From CAYRPN01 sp964426135 (GTDB lineage: Bacteria; Planctomycetota; Phycisphaerae; Phycisphaerales; Phycisphaeraceae): a stretch of 35,998 nucleotides of DNA. The stretch lies in contig CAYRPN010000055.1 of the NCBI GenBank assembly GCA_964426135.1, forward strand, positions 1-35,998. The letters run 5' to 3'. Position numbers and translations under genes: made by a program. Shown here piece after piece: positions 7,393-17,500 of this stretch; position 1 is the first letter of the stretch; each line of letters begins with the position of its first letter. Below the pieces are notes generated by a model. That model did no database searches. It was not told where the DNA came from and worked only from the letters and a program-made list of their open reading frames with translations.

Positions 7393-9066
7393 TCACGGCT
7401 CCTCAATCACCACCGCTCGATTCGTCGCCACGTCCTTCTTCACCACCAGATCACCGCCGGGCAGCGTCACCTGCACATCCACGCGAGTCACTTCGCCCAG
7501 GCCGAAGTGCGCCTGCGCCGGCTGGCCGCTGGCGTAGCCGAAACCCGTGGCGATTTCCTGTGTGCCCAGAAGATTGGCCGCCTCGTGCGGTTGACCAGCG
7601 CGATAGAGCCTGACCCGCGCGCCGATGCCCATGCGGTTGAGTTTCGCTTTGCCGACGACGCGCACGTCGAGCCAGTTCTTCGAGGTCGAGTCATTTCGCA
7701 GAAGGTGCGCGTGGTCGCCGGCGAACCAGTTGATGAGGAAAATATCGAGCAGGCCGTCGCCGTTGATGTCGCCGGTCGGGCCCGCGGGGTAGTACACCAT
7801 TTTCAGGCCGTCGCCGTCGCCCGACTTGCGCGGCAGGGCGAAACGCGGGGTGCCGTCCTTCACGCCGGCGTGGCGATAGATCAGCGGCTCGACGCGTCCA
7901 TCCTCGTCGCGCCACGCCGCGCTCATGTAGATGTCGGGCCAGCCGTCGTTGTCGAAGTCCTGAATCTCCACATGCGGGCAGCGCACCGGCACGATCTCGT
8001 CGAGGCCGGCTTCTTTCGTCGCATCGCGGAAAAGCGGCACGCCGTCCTTCACGCCTTCGTTCAGGTAAACGCGGTTGCGGGCTTTGACGCTGTGAATGGA
8101 AACGACGAGATCGAGATCGCCGTCGCGGTCCAGATCGCCGAACGCGGCGCCGCACGGCCAGTCCTCGCCGTCAAGCGGCTGCCACGCGAACGTCTTGACG
8201 AGCAACGGCGACTCGACGAACTTTCCGCCCGGCGTGCTCAGAAAAAGGCGATTGCTGTGGCCCACGAAAAAGTCCGGCCTGCCGTCCTCGTTCACATCCG
8301 CGACCGCGCAGCCGAGGCCGAAGACGCCGTCGGGCAGGCCCACCTTCGCGTTCACATCCTCGAATTTCAAGCCGTTCTTGTCGATGATATTTCGCAACAG
8401 TGTGGTGCGCGGCGTAACGCCCTTGGGCACAAAACGATCCTCGACGACGAGCAGGTCGAGTCTGCCATCGACGTCGTAATCGAAGAGGCCGATGTTGCGT
8501 GCGGAAAGCAACGTGGCTGGACACGCGCCGCTGCTTTCGCCCACGTCGTGCCACTTGCCGTCTTTCATCTGAAGCAGCGAACTGCGACGGGTCTGCGCAC
8601 TTTTCTGGACATCGCCGCCGCGTGTGCCGGCCTTCGGTCGGGCATTGTTGGCGACATACAGCTCCAGCGTGCCGTCGTTGTCGAGATCGACGAAGACCGC
8701 GCCGCTGGTGCGGGCGTGGAAAGAAACCGCCGGCTGATCGATGATTTCAAACGTGCGATCCTCGAGCTGGCGCAGCAGCCGCGCGGGCACGGGGCCGCTG
8801 GCCGGCGCGTATTCGGCATCAGGCCGATCGCAGAAGCCGCCGGCGAAAAGATCGAGCCGGCCGTCGCCGTCGAAATCGCCGATCGCGCCGCCGTGGCCCA
8901 TCATGCCGGCGAGCAGGCTCTTCACTTTCGACGACTCCGCCGCGTCGGTGAAGCGGATGGGCCAGGGCTCCGCCGCTGCCGGCGCCGCCGTCACCAGCAC
9001 GGCAGTGACCAGAAAAGGGCGGAGAACCAAAGTAAACGAACCACGTTGGCGGGCGGGCAGGGTCAT
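7393..9066 (-). CDS. Exported FG-GAP (VCBS) repeat protein with C-terminal ASPIC/UnbV domain
   Basis: This is a 557-residue protein starting at ATG 9066. A signal peptide ends near APAAAEPW (residue ~33). Seven FG-GAP-type calcium-binding blades can be read in order: GDFDGDGRLD, VDLDNDGTLE, FDYDVDGRLD, ADVNEDGRPD, GDLDRDGDLD, QDFDNDGWPD and GDINGDGLLD. A seven-bladed propeller is therefore likely. The last ~100 residues (NWLDVRV... IGARVRLY... HFGLGE... VTLPGGD) match the ASPIC/UnbV domain that often follows FG-GAP repeats. The protein should sit outside the cytoplasm and probably binds Ca2+ and a surface or substrate partner. Its true ligand is unknown. It is divergent from the pfaD-like gene, with only 38 nt between the two starts. 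Confidence 0.88.
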   Translation of the reverse strand: MTLPARQRGSFTLVLRPFLVTAVLVTAAPAAAEPWPIRFTDAAESSKVKSLLAGMMGHGGAIGDFDGDGRLDLFAGGFCDRPDAEYAPASGPVPARLLRQLEDRTFEIIDQPAVSFHARTSGAVFVDLDNDGTLELYVANNARPKAGTRGGDVQKSAQTRRSSLLQMKDGKWHDVGESSGACPATLLSARNIGLFDYDVDGRLDLLVVEDRFVPKGVTPRTTLLRNIIDKNGLKFEDVNAKVGLPDGVFGLGCAVADVNEDGRPDFFVGHSNRLFLSTPGGKFVESPLLVKTFAWQPLDGEDWPCGAAFGDLDRDGDLDLVVSIHSVKARNRVYLNEGVKDGVPLFRDATKEAGLDEIVPVRCPHVEIQDFDNDGWPDIYMSAAWRDEDGRVEPLIYRHAGVKDGTPRFALPRKSGDGDGLKMVYYPAGPTGDINGDGLLDIFLINWFAGDHAHLLRNDSTSKNWLDVRVVGKAKLNRMGIGARVRLYRAGQPHEAANLLGTQEIATGFGYASGQPAQAHFGLGEVTRVDVQVTLPGGDLVVKKDVATNRAVVIEEP

Positions 9067-9077
9067 GCGATTGCGAT

Positions 9078-9083
9078 TATAAT
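9078..9083 (+). promoter_or_regulatory. Candidate -10 box for the pfa block
   Basis: TATAAT stands in the 38-nt divergent gap, about 20 nt before the ATG at 9105. No good -35 hexamer lies at the expected 16-18 nt spacing, so this is only a candidate. It is the best promoter-like match in front of the pfaD-like gene. Confidence 0.3.
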
Positions 9084-9104
9084 GGAGGGCTTGGCCGCTC
9101 CCTC

Positions 9105-10868
9105 ATGGAGGCCTCGATTTTCGTCCGAATGTCGGCTCGCCGCGACTGGTTTGCCCGGAACGCCCACGTGACTTTATCGCTGGAAACAGGCAGCCTCACC
9201 TCATCGCCAGCGCGGCAGGTCCGTGCGCCGCGCACGGCGCAGGGGCAAGGAATCTGGATTGGCGATGAGAGCGAACTCCTTGCCGACTCCGCGGCGATGC
9301 GCGAGGCGATCCACGATGTTCATCGGCCCGTGGCGATCGTCGAGCGCGACGGCGCGATGGCAGTGGCGACCGGCGGTCGCGCGGTGATGACGCTCGGCGG
9401 CGAAGCGCTGCCGGCAGAAGACAGCGCGCTGCCAAGCATTCCTCTTCGCGCCATCGCTCCCGCCCTTCCGCCGGAGCAACTCGGCGACGACACCTTCTGC
9501 CGCGATCATGGCATCCGCTACGCCTGCATGGCCGGCTCCATGGCCAACGGCATCGCGTCGGTGGAACTCGTCGAAGCCATCGCCGGGGCCGGCATGCTCG
9601 CCAGCTACGGCGCCGCGGGCCAGCGAATCGACGTGATCGCCCGCGCTGTCGACCGCCTGCAAGCCGGTCTCGGCGACCTGCCCTACGCGTTCAATCTCAT
9701 CCACAGTCCGAACGAACCCGCGCATGAGATGCACGTGGTCGAGCTCTATCTGAAGCGCGGCGTGAAGCGCGTCGAAGCGTCGGCGTATCTCGACCTGACC
9801 CTGCCCGTGGTGCGGTACCGCCTCACCGGTCTGCGCCGCGGCCCCGATGGCCAGGCGGTCGCGGCGAACCAGATCATCGCCAAGGCCTCGCGCGTCGAGG
9901 TGGCGAGCAAGTGGTTCAGCCCGGCGCCGGCGAAACTCGTCGAGGAACTCGTGCGCCTCGGCCACATCACGCGCGAAGAGGCGGAGCTTTCGCGCTTCAT
10001 TCCGATGGCGAGCGACATGACCGCCGAGGCGGACTCGGGCGGCCACACCGACAACCGCCCCGCCATCACGCTGATCCCCACCTTCATCGCCCTGCGCGAT
10101 CGTTTGCAGCGCGAGCATGGCTTCGACCCGCGCACGGCACCGCTGCGCATCGGCGCAGCCGGCGGCATCGCCACCCCCATGAGCGCGGCTGCCGCATTCG
10201 CCATGGGCGCGGCCTACATCGTCACCGGCTCGATCAACCAGGCGTGCGTCGAAAGCGGCTCCAGCGATGCCGTGCGAAAAATGCTGGCCGAGGCGCAGCA
10301 GGCGGATGTCGCCATGGCGCCGGCGGCGGACATGTTCGAGATGGGCGTGAAGCTGCAGGTGCTCAAGCGCGGCACCATGTTCCCCATGCGGGCCGCGAAA
10401 CTGTACGAACTTTATCGCTCGTGCCCGAGCCTGGAAGAGATTCCCGCCGCGGAGCGCGCGAACCTGGAGAAGACGATCTTCCGCGCTTCGCTCGACGAGA
10501 TCTGGCGGAAGACGCGCGAGTTTTTCGTGCCCTTCGATCCCGCGCAAGTCGAGCGGGCTGAGCGCGATCCGAAGCACAAGATGGCGCTCGTGTTCCGCTG
10601 GTACCTGGGCTTGTCCAGTCGCTGGGCCAACGCCGGCGAACCCACGCGCACGATGGATTACCAGGTCTGGTGCGGCCCTGCGATGGGCGCGTTCAACGAA
10701 TGGACGCGCGGATCGTTCCTCGCCGAGCCGAAGAATCGCCGCGCGGCGGTCGTGGCGATGAACCTGATGCACGGCGCGGCCGTGGTGACGCGGCTCAACG
10801 CGCTGCGATCGCAGGGCGTACAATTCCCCGCGGAAACATTGCTTGTCGAGCCAAGGAACTGGTCATGA
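9105..10868 (+). CDS. pfaD: PfaD-type enoyl reductase (FMN-dependent, 2-nitropropane dioxygenase-like)
   Basis: This is a 587-residue protein that is family-like along nearly its whole length. It is the trans-acting enoyl reductase that saturates selected double bonds during PUFA-synthase chain building, in the cytoplasm with FMN and NADPH. Visible hallmarks are ACMAGSMANGIAS (~140), YAFNLIHSPNEPA (~190), ADSGGHTDNRP (309-319), GAAGGIATP (~350), TGSINQACVESG (~370), APAADMFEMGVKLQVLKRGT (~405) and MALVFRWYLGLSSRWAN near the C-terminus, followed by MDYQVWCGPAMGAFN. The start at ATG 9105 is uncertain; ATG 9129 is an in-frame alternative and neither has a strong SD. The stop overlaps the antitoxin start by 4 nt (ATGA). 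In myxobacterial pfa loci this gene is also first (pfa1), followed by the two synthase genes. Confidence 0.95.
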   Translation: MEASIFVRMSARRDWFARNAHVTLSLETGSLTSSPARQVRAPRTAQGQGIWIGDESELLADSAAMREAIHDVHRPVAIVERDGAMAVATGGRAVMTLGGEALPAEDSALPSIPLRAIAPALPPEQLGDDTFCRDHGIRYACMAGSMANGIASVELVEAIAGAGMLASYGAAGQRIDVIARAVDRLQAGLGDLPYAFNLIHSPNEPAHEMHVVELYLKRGVKRVEASAYLDLTLPVVRYRLTGLRRGPDGQAVAANQIIAKASRVEVASKWFSPAPAKLVEELVRLGHITREEAELSRFIPMASDMTAEADSGGHTDNRPAITLIPTFIALRDRLQREHGFDPRTAPLRIGAAGGIATPMSAAAAFAMGAAYIVTGSINQACVESGSSDAVRKMLAEAQQADVAMAPAADMFEMGVKLQVLKRGTMFPMRAAKLYELYRSCPSLEEIPAAERANLEKTIFRASLDEIWRKTREFFVPFDPAQVERAERDPKHKMALVFRWYLGLSSRWANAGEPTRTMDYQVWCGPAMGAFNEWTRGSFLAEPKNRRAAVVAMNLMHGAAVVTRLNALRSQGVQFPAETLLVEPRNWS

Positions 10869-11092
10869 AACTCGAAACGATTGAAGTGCGCGTGGACCCC
10901 GAGACGGCCAGGCGGTATCGCAGCGCCTCGGATGAGGATCGACGGAAGTTGGAGATTCTCATCGGCCTGGACATCCGCGAAGCAACCGGCCCGCGAAGGT
11001 CCCTCGATGAGATCATGAAGGAGATGAGCGAACAAGCGGCCAGGAACGGCCTGACACCAGAAATCCTACAGGCCATCCTCAATGAAAAGTGA
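10865..11092 (+). CDS. Small antitoxin-like protein, partner of the PIN toxin
   Basis: This is a 75-residue charged, probably helical protein (MKLETIEVRVDPETARRY...). It starts at ATG 10865, inside the stop region of the pfaD-like gene (ATGA overlap), and its end overlaps the downstream toxin start by 11 nt. I recognise no named DNA-binding fold, though the short N-terminal beta segment followed by helices would suit a ribbon-helix-helix or similar small antitoxin. The functional call rests on size and overlap with a PIN-family toxin gene. It should be made before the toxin and neutralise it by direct binding, and it may autoregulate. Confidence 0.7.
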   Translation: MKLETIEVRVDPETARRYRSASDEDRRKLEILIGLDIREATGPRRSLDEIMKEMSEQAARNGLTPEILQAILNEK

Positions 11093-11510
11093 AGCATTCG
11101 TCGTCGATACGAATGTGTTGGTGAGTGCCGTGCTTTTTCCCGGCTCCAAGCCTTCACAAGCTTTGGCGATTGCCCGGAAACGCGGGTGCCTGTTGATGGA
11201 CAAAGCAACCGCGATGGAACTGCTCGAAGTGCTGTCCCGCCCCAAGTTCGACCGCTACGTCGATGCGAATGACCGAATGGCGTTCATACGCAAAGTCGTT
11301 TCGTCATCCCTCGTGCCGGTTGTGGAGGAAAGGATTCAGGTTTGCAGGGACCCCGACGATGACGCCATTCTGGAACTGGCTGTCGCGGGATCTGCCGAAG
11401 CCATCATCACGGGCGACATCGATCTCCTGGTGCTCGATCCGTTTCGCGGAATCCGCATCGTGACGCCCGACCAGTTTGTCGCATCATCCCTGCCCGCAGA
11501 GGATCAGTGA
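11082..11510 (+). CDS. PIN-domain toxin (putative TA toxin, COG1569-like)
   Basis: This is a 142-residue single-domain PIN protein. The acidic metal-binding set is visible: Asp9 in VVDTNVLVSA, Glu46/Glu49 in AMELLEVLSRPKF, the DPDDDAILELA stretch with Asp94, and TGDIDLLVL with Asp112 and Asp114. The spacing and the wording CRDPDDD...ITGDIDLL are those of the PIN family often annotated as toxin component of a TA pair. It is likely an Mg2+-dependent RNase. All key residues are present, so it looks intact. It is 21 nt upstream of the pfaA-like start and 11 nt overlapped by the antitoxin, so it is probably on the same transcript as the lipid genes. Confidence 0.88.
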   Translation: MKSEAFVVDTNVLVSAVLFPGSKPSQALAIARKRGCLLMDKATAMELLEVLSRPKFDRYVDANDRMAFIRKVVSSSLVPVVEERIQVCRDPDDDAILELAVAGSAEAIITGDIDLLVLDPFRGIRIVTPDQFVASSLPAEDQ

Positions 11511-11531
11511 TCGCAAGTCGAGTCGCTCCAA

Positions 11532-14500
11532 ATGAGTCATTCCACGCAACCATTCCGAGCAGCCGGCGAGACACCGCCGCCCCTCGCCATCGTCGGCATC
11601 GGCTGTCTCTTTCCCAAGGCCGACGGCGTCGAGCAGTACTGGGCCAATATCAAGCGCGGCGTCGACGCCATCAGCGACATCCCCGCCACGCACTGGAATC
11701 CTTCGGACTATTTCAACAGCGATCCGTCGAAGCCCGACATGACCTACGCCCGGCGAGGCGGGTTCATCGATGCGGTCGATTTCAATCCGCTGCATCACGG
11801 CATCGCGCCCAACAATATCGAAGCCACCGACACCACGCAGCTCCTGGGCATGGTCGTGGCCGAGCAGGCGCTGCGCGACGCGGGCTACGAAACCGGCCGC
11901 GGTGTCGGCGATGGCAAGCCGTTCAACCGCGATCGCTGCAGTGTGATCCTCGGCGTCACCGGCACGCTGGAACTCGTCATCCCGCTGGGCGCTCGCCTCG
12001 GCCATCCGATCTGGCGCAAGGCGCTGACCGAAGCGGGTGTCGATGCCGCGACGACGGAAGATGTCGTGCAGCGCATCGCCGACGGCTACGTGCCGTGGCA
12101 GGAGAACTCCTTCCCCGGCCTGCTCGGCAACGTCGCCGCCGGCCGCATCGCCAATCGCTTTGACCTGGGCGGGACCAACTGCGTCGTGGACGCGGCGTGC
12201 GCGTCGTCGCTCTCGGCCATTCACCTGGCGGTGATGGAATTGCAAACCGGCAAGAGCGACATGGTGCTCACCGGCGGGCTGGACACGTTCAACGACATCT
12301 TCATGTACATGTGTTTCAGCAAGACGCCGGCGCTCTCGCCCACCGGCAACGCGAAGCCGTTCGACGCCAACGGCGACGGCACGATCCTGGGCGAAGGCCT
12401 GGGCGTGGTCGTGCTCAAGCGCCTCGATGATGCCGTGCGCGATGGCGACCGCGTCTACTGCGTCATCCGCGGCATCGGCTCCAGCAGCGACGGCAAAGGC
12501 AACGCCATCTACGCCCCCAGCGCCGCCGGCCAGAAGAAGTGCCTGCGCAACGCCTACGAAATTGCCGGCGTCACGCCGGACACCATCGAACTCGTCGAAG
12601 GCCACGGCACCGGCACCAAAGTCGGCGACGCCACGGAAGTGAAGGCGCTGGCGGAGGTGTTTGGGGAGAGTAGGAAGCAGGAGACAGGAGACAGGGAACA
12701 GGAGACAGGAGACAGGAGGGGGAAAGCGACGAATGAATCGCGTTTAGCGGAAGCACCGCAGGTGCCTGTTCCGGTGAACGGCGAGGGCAACATCGCGCCC
12801 ACCACCACCCGCGATGCCGACCCCCAAACCCCAAACCCCAAACCCCCTCCCTTCTGCGCCATCGGCAGCGTGAAATCCATGATCGGCCACACCAAGGCCG
12901 CGGCGGGCGTCGCGGGCCTGATCAAGGCGGCGATGGCGCTGCACCACCGTGTGCTGCCGCCGACGATCAAGGTGACGAAACCGCTCGACACATTCGCCGC
13001 CGACGGGCCCATTTACGTCAACACCGAGGCGCGGCCGTGGGTTGCGCCCAGCGATCACGAACGCCGCGCAGCCCTCAGCGCGTTCGGCTTCGGCGGCAGC
13101 AATTTCCACTGCGTGCTGGAGGAGTTCCCAGGTGTCGCGGCCAACGTGAACGACCAGAAGCCCGACTGGTGCGGGCAGACGCTGCTGCTGGCACTGAGCG
13201 CCGACACGCGCGATGATTTGAAGAGTCAACTGCAAGCGTTCGCAAGCGACCGCCCTTGGTCGCAGCTTCGCCGCGAGGCTCGCGCAACGCTAGGAATGTT
13301 CAAGAGCACGCAACACTGCCGGCTCGTCATCGCCATCGAAAAGGATCGCGCCTCACTGTCCAGGCTTGTGGCGGCGGCAATCGCTCAACTCGATAAGCAA
13401 CCCGAAGCCGCGAACTGGTCGCTGCCGGACGGCGTCTATTTCGCGGGAGAGCGCGGTCAGCATTCCGCTGTCAGCTATCAGAAGGACAAGGCAACGGCGA
13501 GGGGCACACTTGCTTTTCTTTTCCCCGGCCAAGGCGCGCAATCCGTGGGCATGCTTCGCGATCTGGCGTGCCAGTTCCCGCAGATGCTCGACACGATCAG
13601 CGAAGCGAACGCGCATTTCTCCGCTGATCCGTCGGCCCTCGGCATGCGCCTCAGCGATTTCATCTATCCCGTGCCCGCCTTCGACGATGCCGCCCGCGCG
13701 AAGCAGGAACAGGCCCTGCGCGACACGCGCATCGCCCAGCCGGCGCTGGGGGCCGTCAGCCGCGGCGCTCTGCGCGTGCTGGAGCACTTCGGCGTCAAGC
13801 CCGCCGCCGTCGCGGGCCACAGCTTCGGCGAACTGGTCGCGCTGCACGCCGCCGGCGTGTTCGATGCGACGACACTGGCGCAACTTGCCAAGCGCCGCGG
13901 ACAGCTCATGGCCGAGGCGGGCGATGCCAGCGGCGAAAAGGGCAGCATGCTCGCCGTCTTCGCCTCGATCGAAACAGTGAGACAAACTCTCTCACAATCA
14001 GGCATCGCGCTGGAAATCGCCAACCACAACGCACCCGAACAGGTCGTCCTCTCCGGCCCCGCCGCCGCCATCGAACAAGCCGCACGGGTATTCGCCGATC
14101 GCAAGATTCGCGCCAAGCAATTGCCCGTCGCCGCCGCGTTCCACAGCCCCGCCGTCAGCGCCGCCGCCAAGCCGTTTGCGGACGCGATCACGCAATCGCC
14201 GTGGAATCCCGCGAGCATTCCGGTCTACGCCAATACCACCGCCGAGCCTTTTCCCGCTGACTTCTCCGCCGCCCGCGCGCTGCTCGCCGAACAGCTCGCC
14301 AAGCCTGTGCAGTTCGTCGCCATGATCGAACGCATGCACGCCGACGGCGTGCGGACGTTCGTCGAAGTCGGCCCCGGCCGCACGCTCACCGGCCTGGTGC
14401 GGTCCATCCTCGGCGATCGCCCGCACACCGCCGTCAGCCTCGACGCCAGCGCGGGCAAGCGCAGCGGCGAGTTCGATCTGGCGTGCCTGCTGGCGCAGCT

Positions 14501-17500
14501 GGCGGTGCTTGGATATCCCGTGGAGCTGCCGCGATGGGACGAGGTGCCGCCGGTTGCCGAGCCGCCGGCGTCGCGCAAGCCGGCGATGACGATCAAGCTG
14601 AGCGGCGCGAATTATGTGAAGCCGCGCGATAGGCGTGCGCCGCGCGAGAAGCGTGCGCCGCGCGAGAAGCTGCCGACAAGCGAAACACAGGATGCGAGCG
14701 AAGTTTCCGATCCCCTCTCCCCCAGTCCGCTGGGGGAGAGGGCCAGGGTGAGGGGGCCGGAGAACCCTGCGCTTTCGAGCGCGCCAGATTCTCCAAAGGC
14801 CCGTGACGCTTCGTATCCACAGGGTTCACCGAATAACCCCCTCACCCCAACCCTCTCCCCCGCCGAGCCGGTGGCGAGGGGGCCAATCGCCGCACCTGCT
14901 GCGCGTTCCGTGACTGCTTCGCGCAACACGCCGCCGTCTCCCGTTTCGCCTCAACCCAGAACCACCATGACTTCATCACCCACTCCGCCGAATCCGGCCG
15001 CGCCGTCACAACTCAGCTACGCGCTGCAGTTGACGCAGCACAACATTCTCGCCCTGCAGCGCATGCAGGAGCAGATGGCGCTGCTGCACAAGCAATACCT
15101 CGACAGCCAGGACCAGTCGCAGCGCACGCTGCACCAGATGATGGAGCAGCAGCAGCAGTTGCTCGCCGCATCGATGGGGCAGCCGTGGCAGATGCCGGTC
15201 ATGCCGCCGCCGTTGGCGACTTCAGCGCCGGCTCCCGCGTTCGCGCCGCAGCCCGCGCCCATGGCGCTGACTCCATTGCCGCCATTGCCGGCGATGCATT
15301 CGGCGATGCCCGCGCAGACGTTCGCACCGCCGGCCGCGCCAGCGATGCGAGCGGCTCCACCTTCCGCGACGGCTCGCTCGGCCACGTCACTTGCACCGGC
15401 GACGCCCAAGCCTTCACCTGCACCGGCCTCCGCCGGACAGGTGTCAACGCCGCCCCCGCCGCAGACCACATCGCGCGGCGCCGCCGCCTCGCCGAGCCTC
15501 GACAGAATGCAGGCCGCGCTGCTGACCGTCGTCGCGGAGAAGACCGGCTACCCGGTTGAAATGCTCGAACTGGACATGAGCCTCGACGCTGATCTGGGCA
15601 TCGATTCGATCAAGCGCGTGGAGATTCTTTCCGCGCTGCAGGAGCGTCTGCCGGACGCACCTGTCGTCAAACCCGAGGACCTGGGCCGGTTGCAGACGCT
15701 GCGGCAGATCGTGGAGTTCCTCGGCGCTGGCGTCTCTGCCGCACCAAGCGCCGCCGCGACAAACGCCGGGGCCCCTGCGGCACGCGCCTCCAACGTTGCC
15801 GCGCCGGCAGCCACCGCCTCCGCTGGCGCTGCTGCTGCTTCAAGCTCGATCGAACCGACGCTCCTGAAAGTCGTCGCCGACAAGACCGGCTACCCCGTGG
15901 AGATGCTCGAACTGGATATGAGTCTCGACGCCGACCTGGGCATCGATTCGATCAAGCGAGTCGAGATTCTCTCCGCGCTTCAGGAGCGGTTGCCCGACGC
16001 ACCGATTGTGAAGCCCGAGGACCTGGGCCGGTTGCAGACGCTGCGTCAAATCGTGGCATTTCTCAGCGAAGGCGTAAGTGGAAGCCCGCCGGGGCAGCCG
16101 CCGGGCAGACCCCGCGAGCCGATGCGAAACAGCGACGAGATTGACGCACTGCAAGTGACGACGCCCACGTTGGCCGCCGCCACATCGGAGGGCCGCCGCC
16201 CTTTTGAGTTCAGCCCGGACGCCACCTTTGCGATCACGAATGACGATGCCGCCTTCGCTTCGGCGCTGGCGGATCGTCTCTCGTCTCGCGGCGTCCGGGC
16301 GCAGATCATCGCCGCCGGCGACTCGCTGCCAGGTGATCTTGCGGGCGTGGTGCTGACCGCGCCGCCCTCGTCGCAGTCAACCGATTTCGAATCATCGTGG
16401 AACGCCCTGGCGCTCCTGCAGCGAGCCGCTGCTCCGTTGAAGCGCCAGGCCGCCGCGGGCAGAAATGTCGTCATCGCCGCCGCTCTCCGCCTGGACGGCC
16501 AATTCGGGCTCACCGGCGGCACTCTTGCCGCCAGCGCTGCGGCACTGTGCGGCATCGTCAAAACCGCTTCGCACGAATGGCCGGAGTTCGCTTGCAAGGT
16601 CATCGACGTTTCGCCGACGATCGCCGCGGCCGACGCCGTTCGCGAGGTGGTGGATGAGTTGCTTCGTGAAGGCCCGCTGGAAATCGCCATCGATCGGCAA
16701 GGTCGCCACGCCGTGGCGCTCCATCCTGTCACTGGCGCCCATCACCCGAAGCCGCCTGTGGCGCCGGGCGATCTGATCGTCATCACCGGCGGCGCTCGCG
16801 GCGTGACCGCGCAGTGCGCCGTCGAAATCGCCGCCGCGTGGAAGGCATCGTTGCTGCTGCTGGGCCGCAGTCCAGCCCCCGCCCCTGAGCCTGACTGGCT
16901 TGCCCACCTCACGGGCGAACAGGAGATCAAGCGCGCCATCGCCCACCGGGCGGACAAAGCCCACGCCTCGCCGAAGGCGGTGCAGCAAGCATACGAACAG
17001 ATCGTCGCCGGCCGCGAGATTCGCCACACGATCGCCCAGATCGAAGCGGCGGGCGGCCGCGCGATGTACCGAGGCGCCGACGTGCGGGATGCGGAAGCGA
17101 TCGCCGCCGCCGTCGCCGAGGCACGCGGAGCGTTCGGCCCCGTGCGCGGGATTGTTCACGGCGCCGGCGTGCTGGCCGACCGCCTGATCGAGGCAAAAAC
17201 GCGCGAGCAGTTCGAGCTTGTCTACACGACGAAGATCGCCGGCCTCGCCAATCTCCTCCAAGCCGCCGGCGGCGACGACGTGAAGGTCTTTGCGACGTTC
17301 TCCTCCTCAACCGCCCGCTTCGGTCGCAAGGGGCAGGTCGATTACGCCGCCGCCAATGAGGTCCTCAACAAGTTGGCCCAGCACGAAGCGCGGCAGCGCC
17401 CGGGGTGCCGAGTGATCAGCTTCAACTGGGGCCCGTGGGACGGCGGCATGGTCACGCCCGCGCTGCGGAACCTTTTTGAAAGCGAAGGCGTCGGCGTGAT

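Noticed and set aside
9105..10868. Alternative call as nitronate monooxygenase
   Set aside because: The fold is shared, but SGGHTDNRP, the C-terminal MDYQVWCGPAMGAFN stretch, the length and the neighbours are those of PfaD.
12672..12847. Possible CRISPR or telomere-like array (AGGAGAC and CCCCAAA units)
   Set aside because: The units are 7 nt with no unique spacers and no cas genes nearby. The CCCCAAA units are only three and lie inside an open coding frame.
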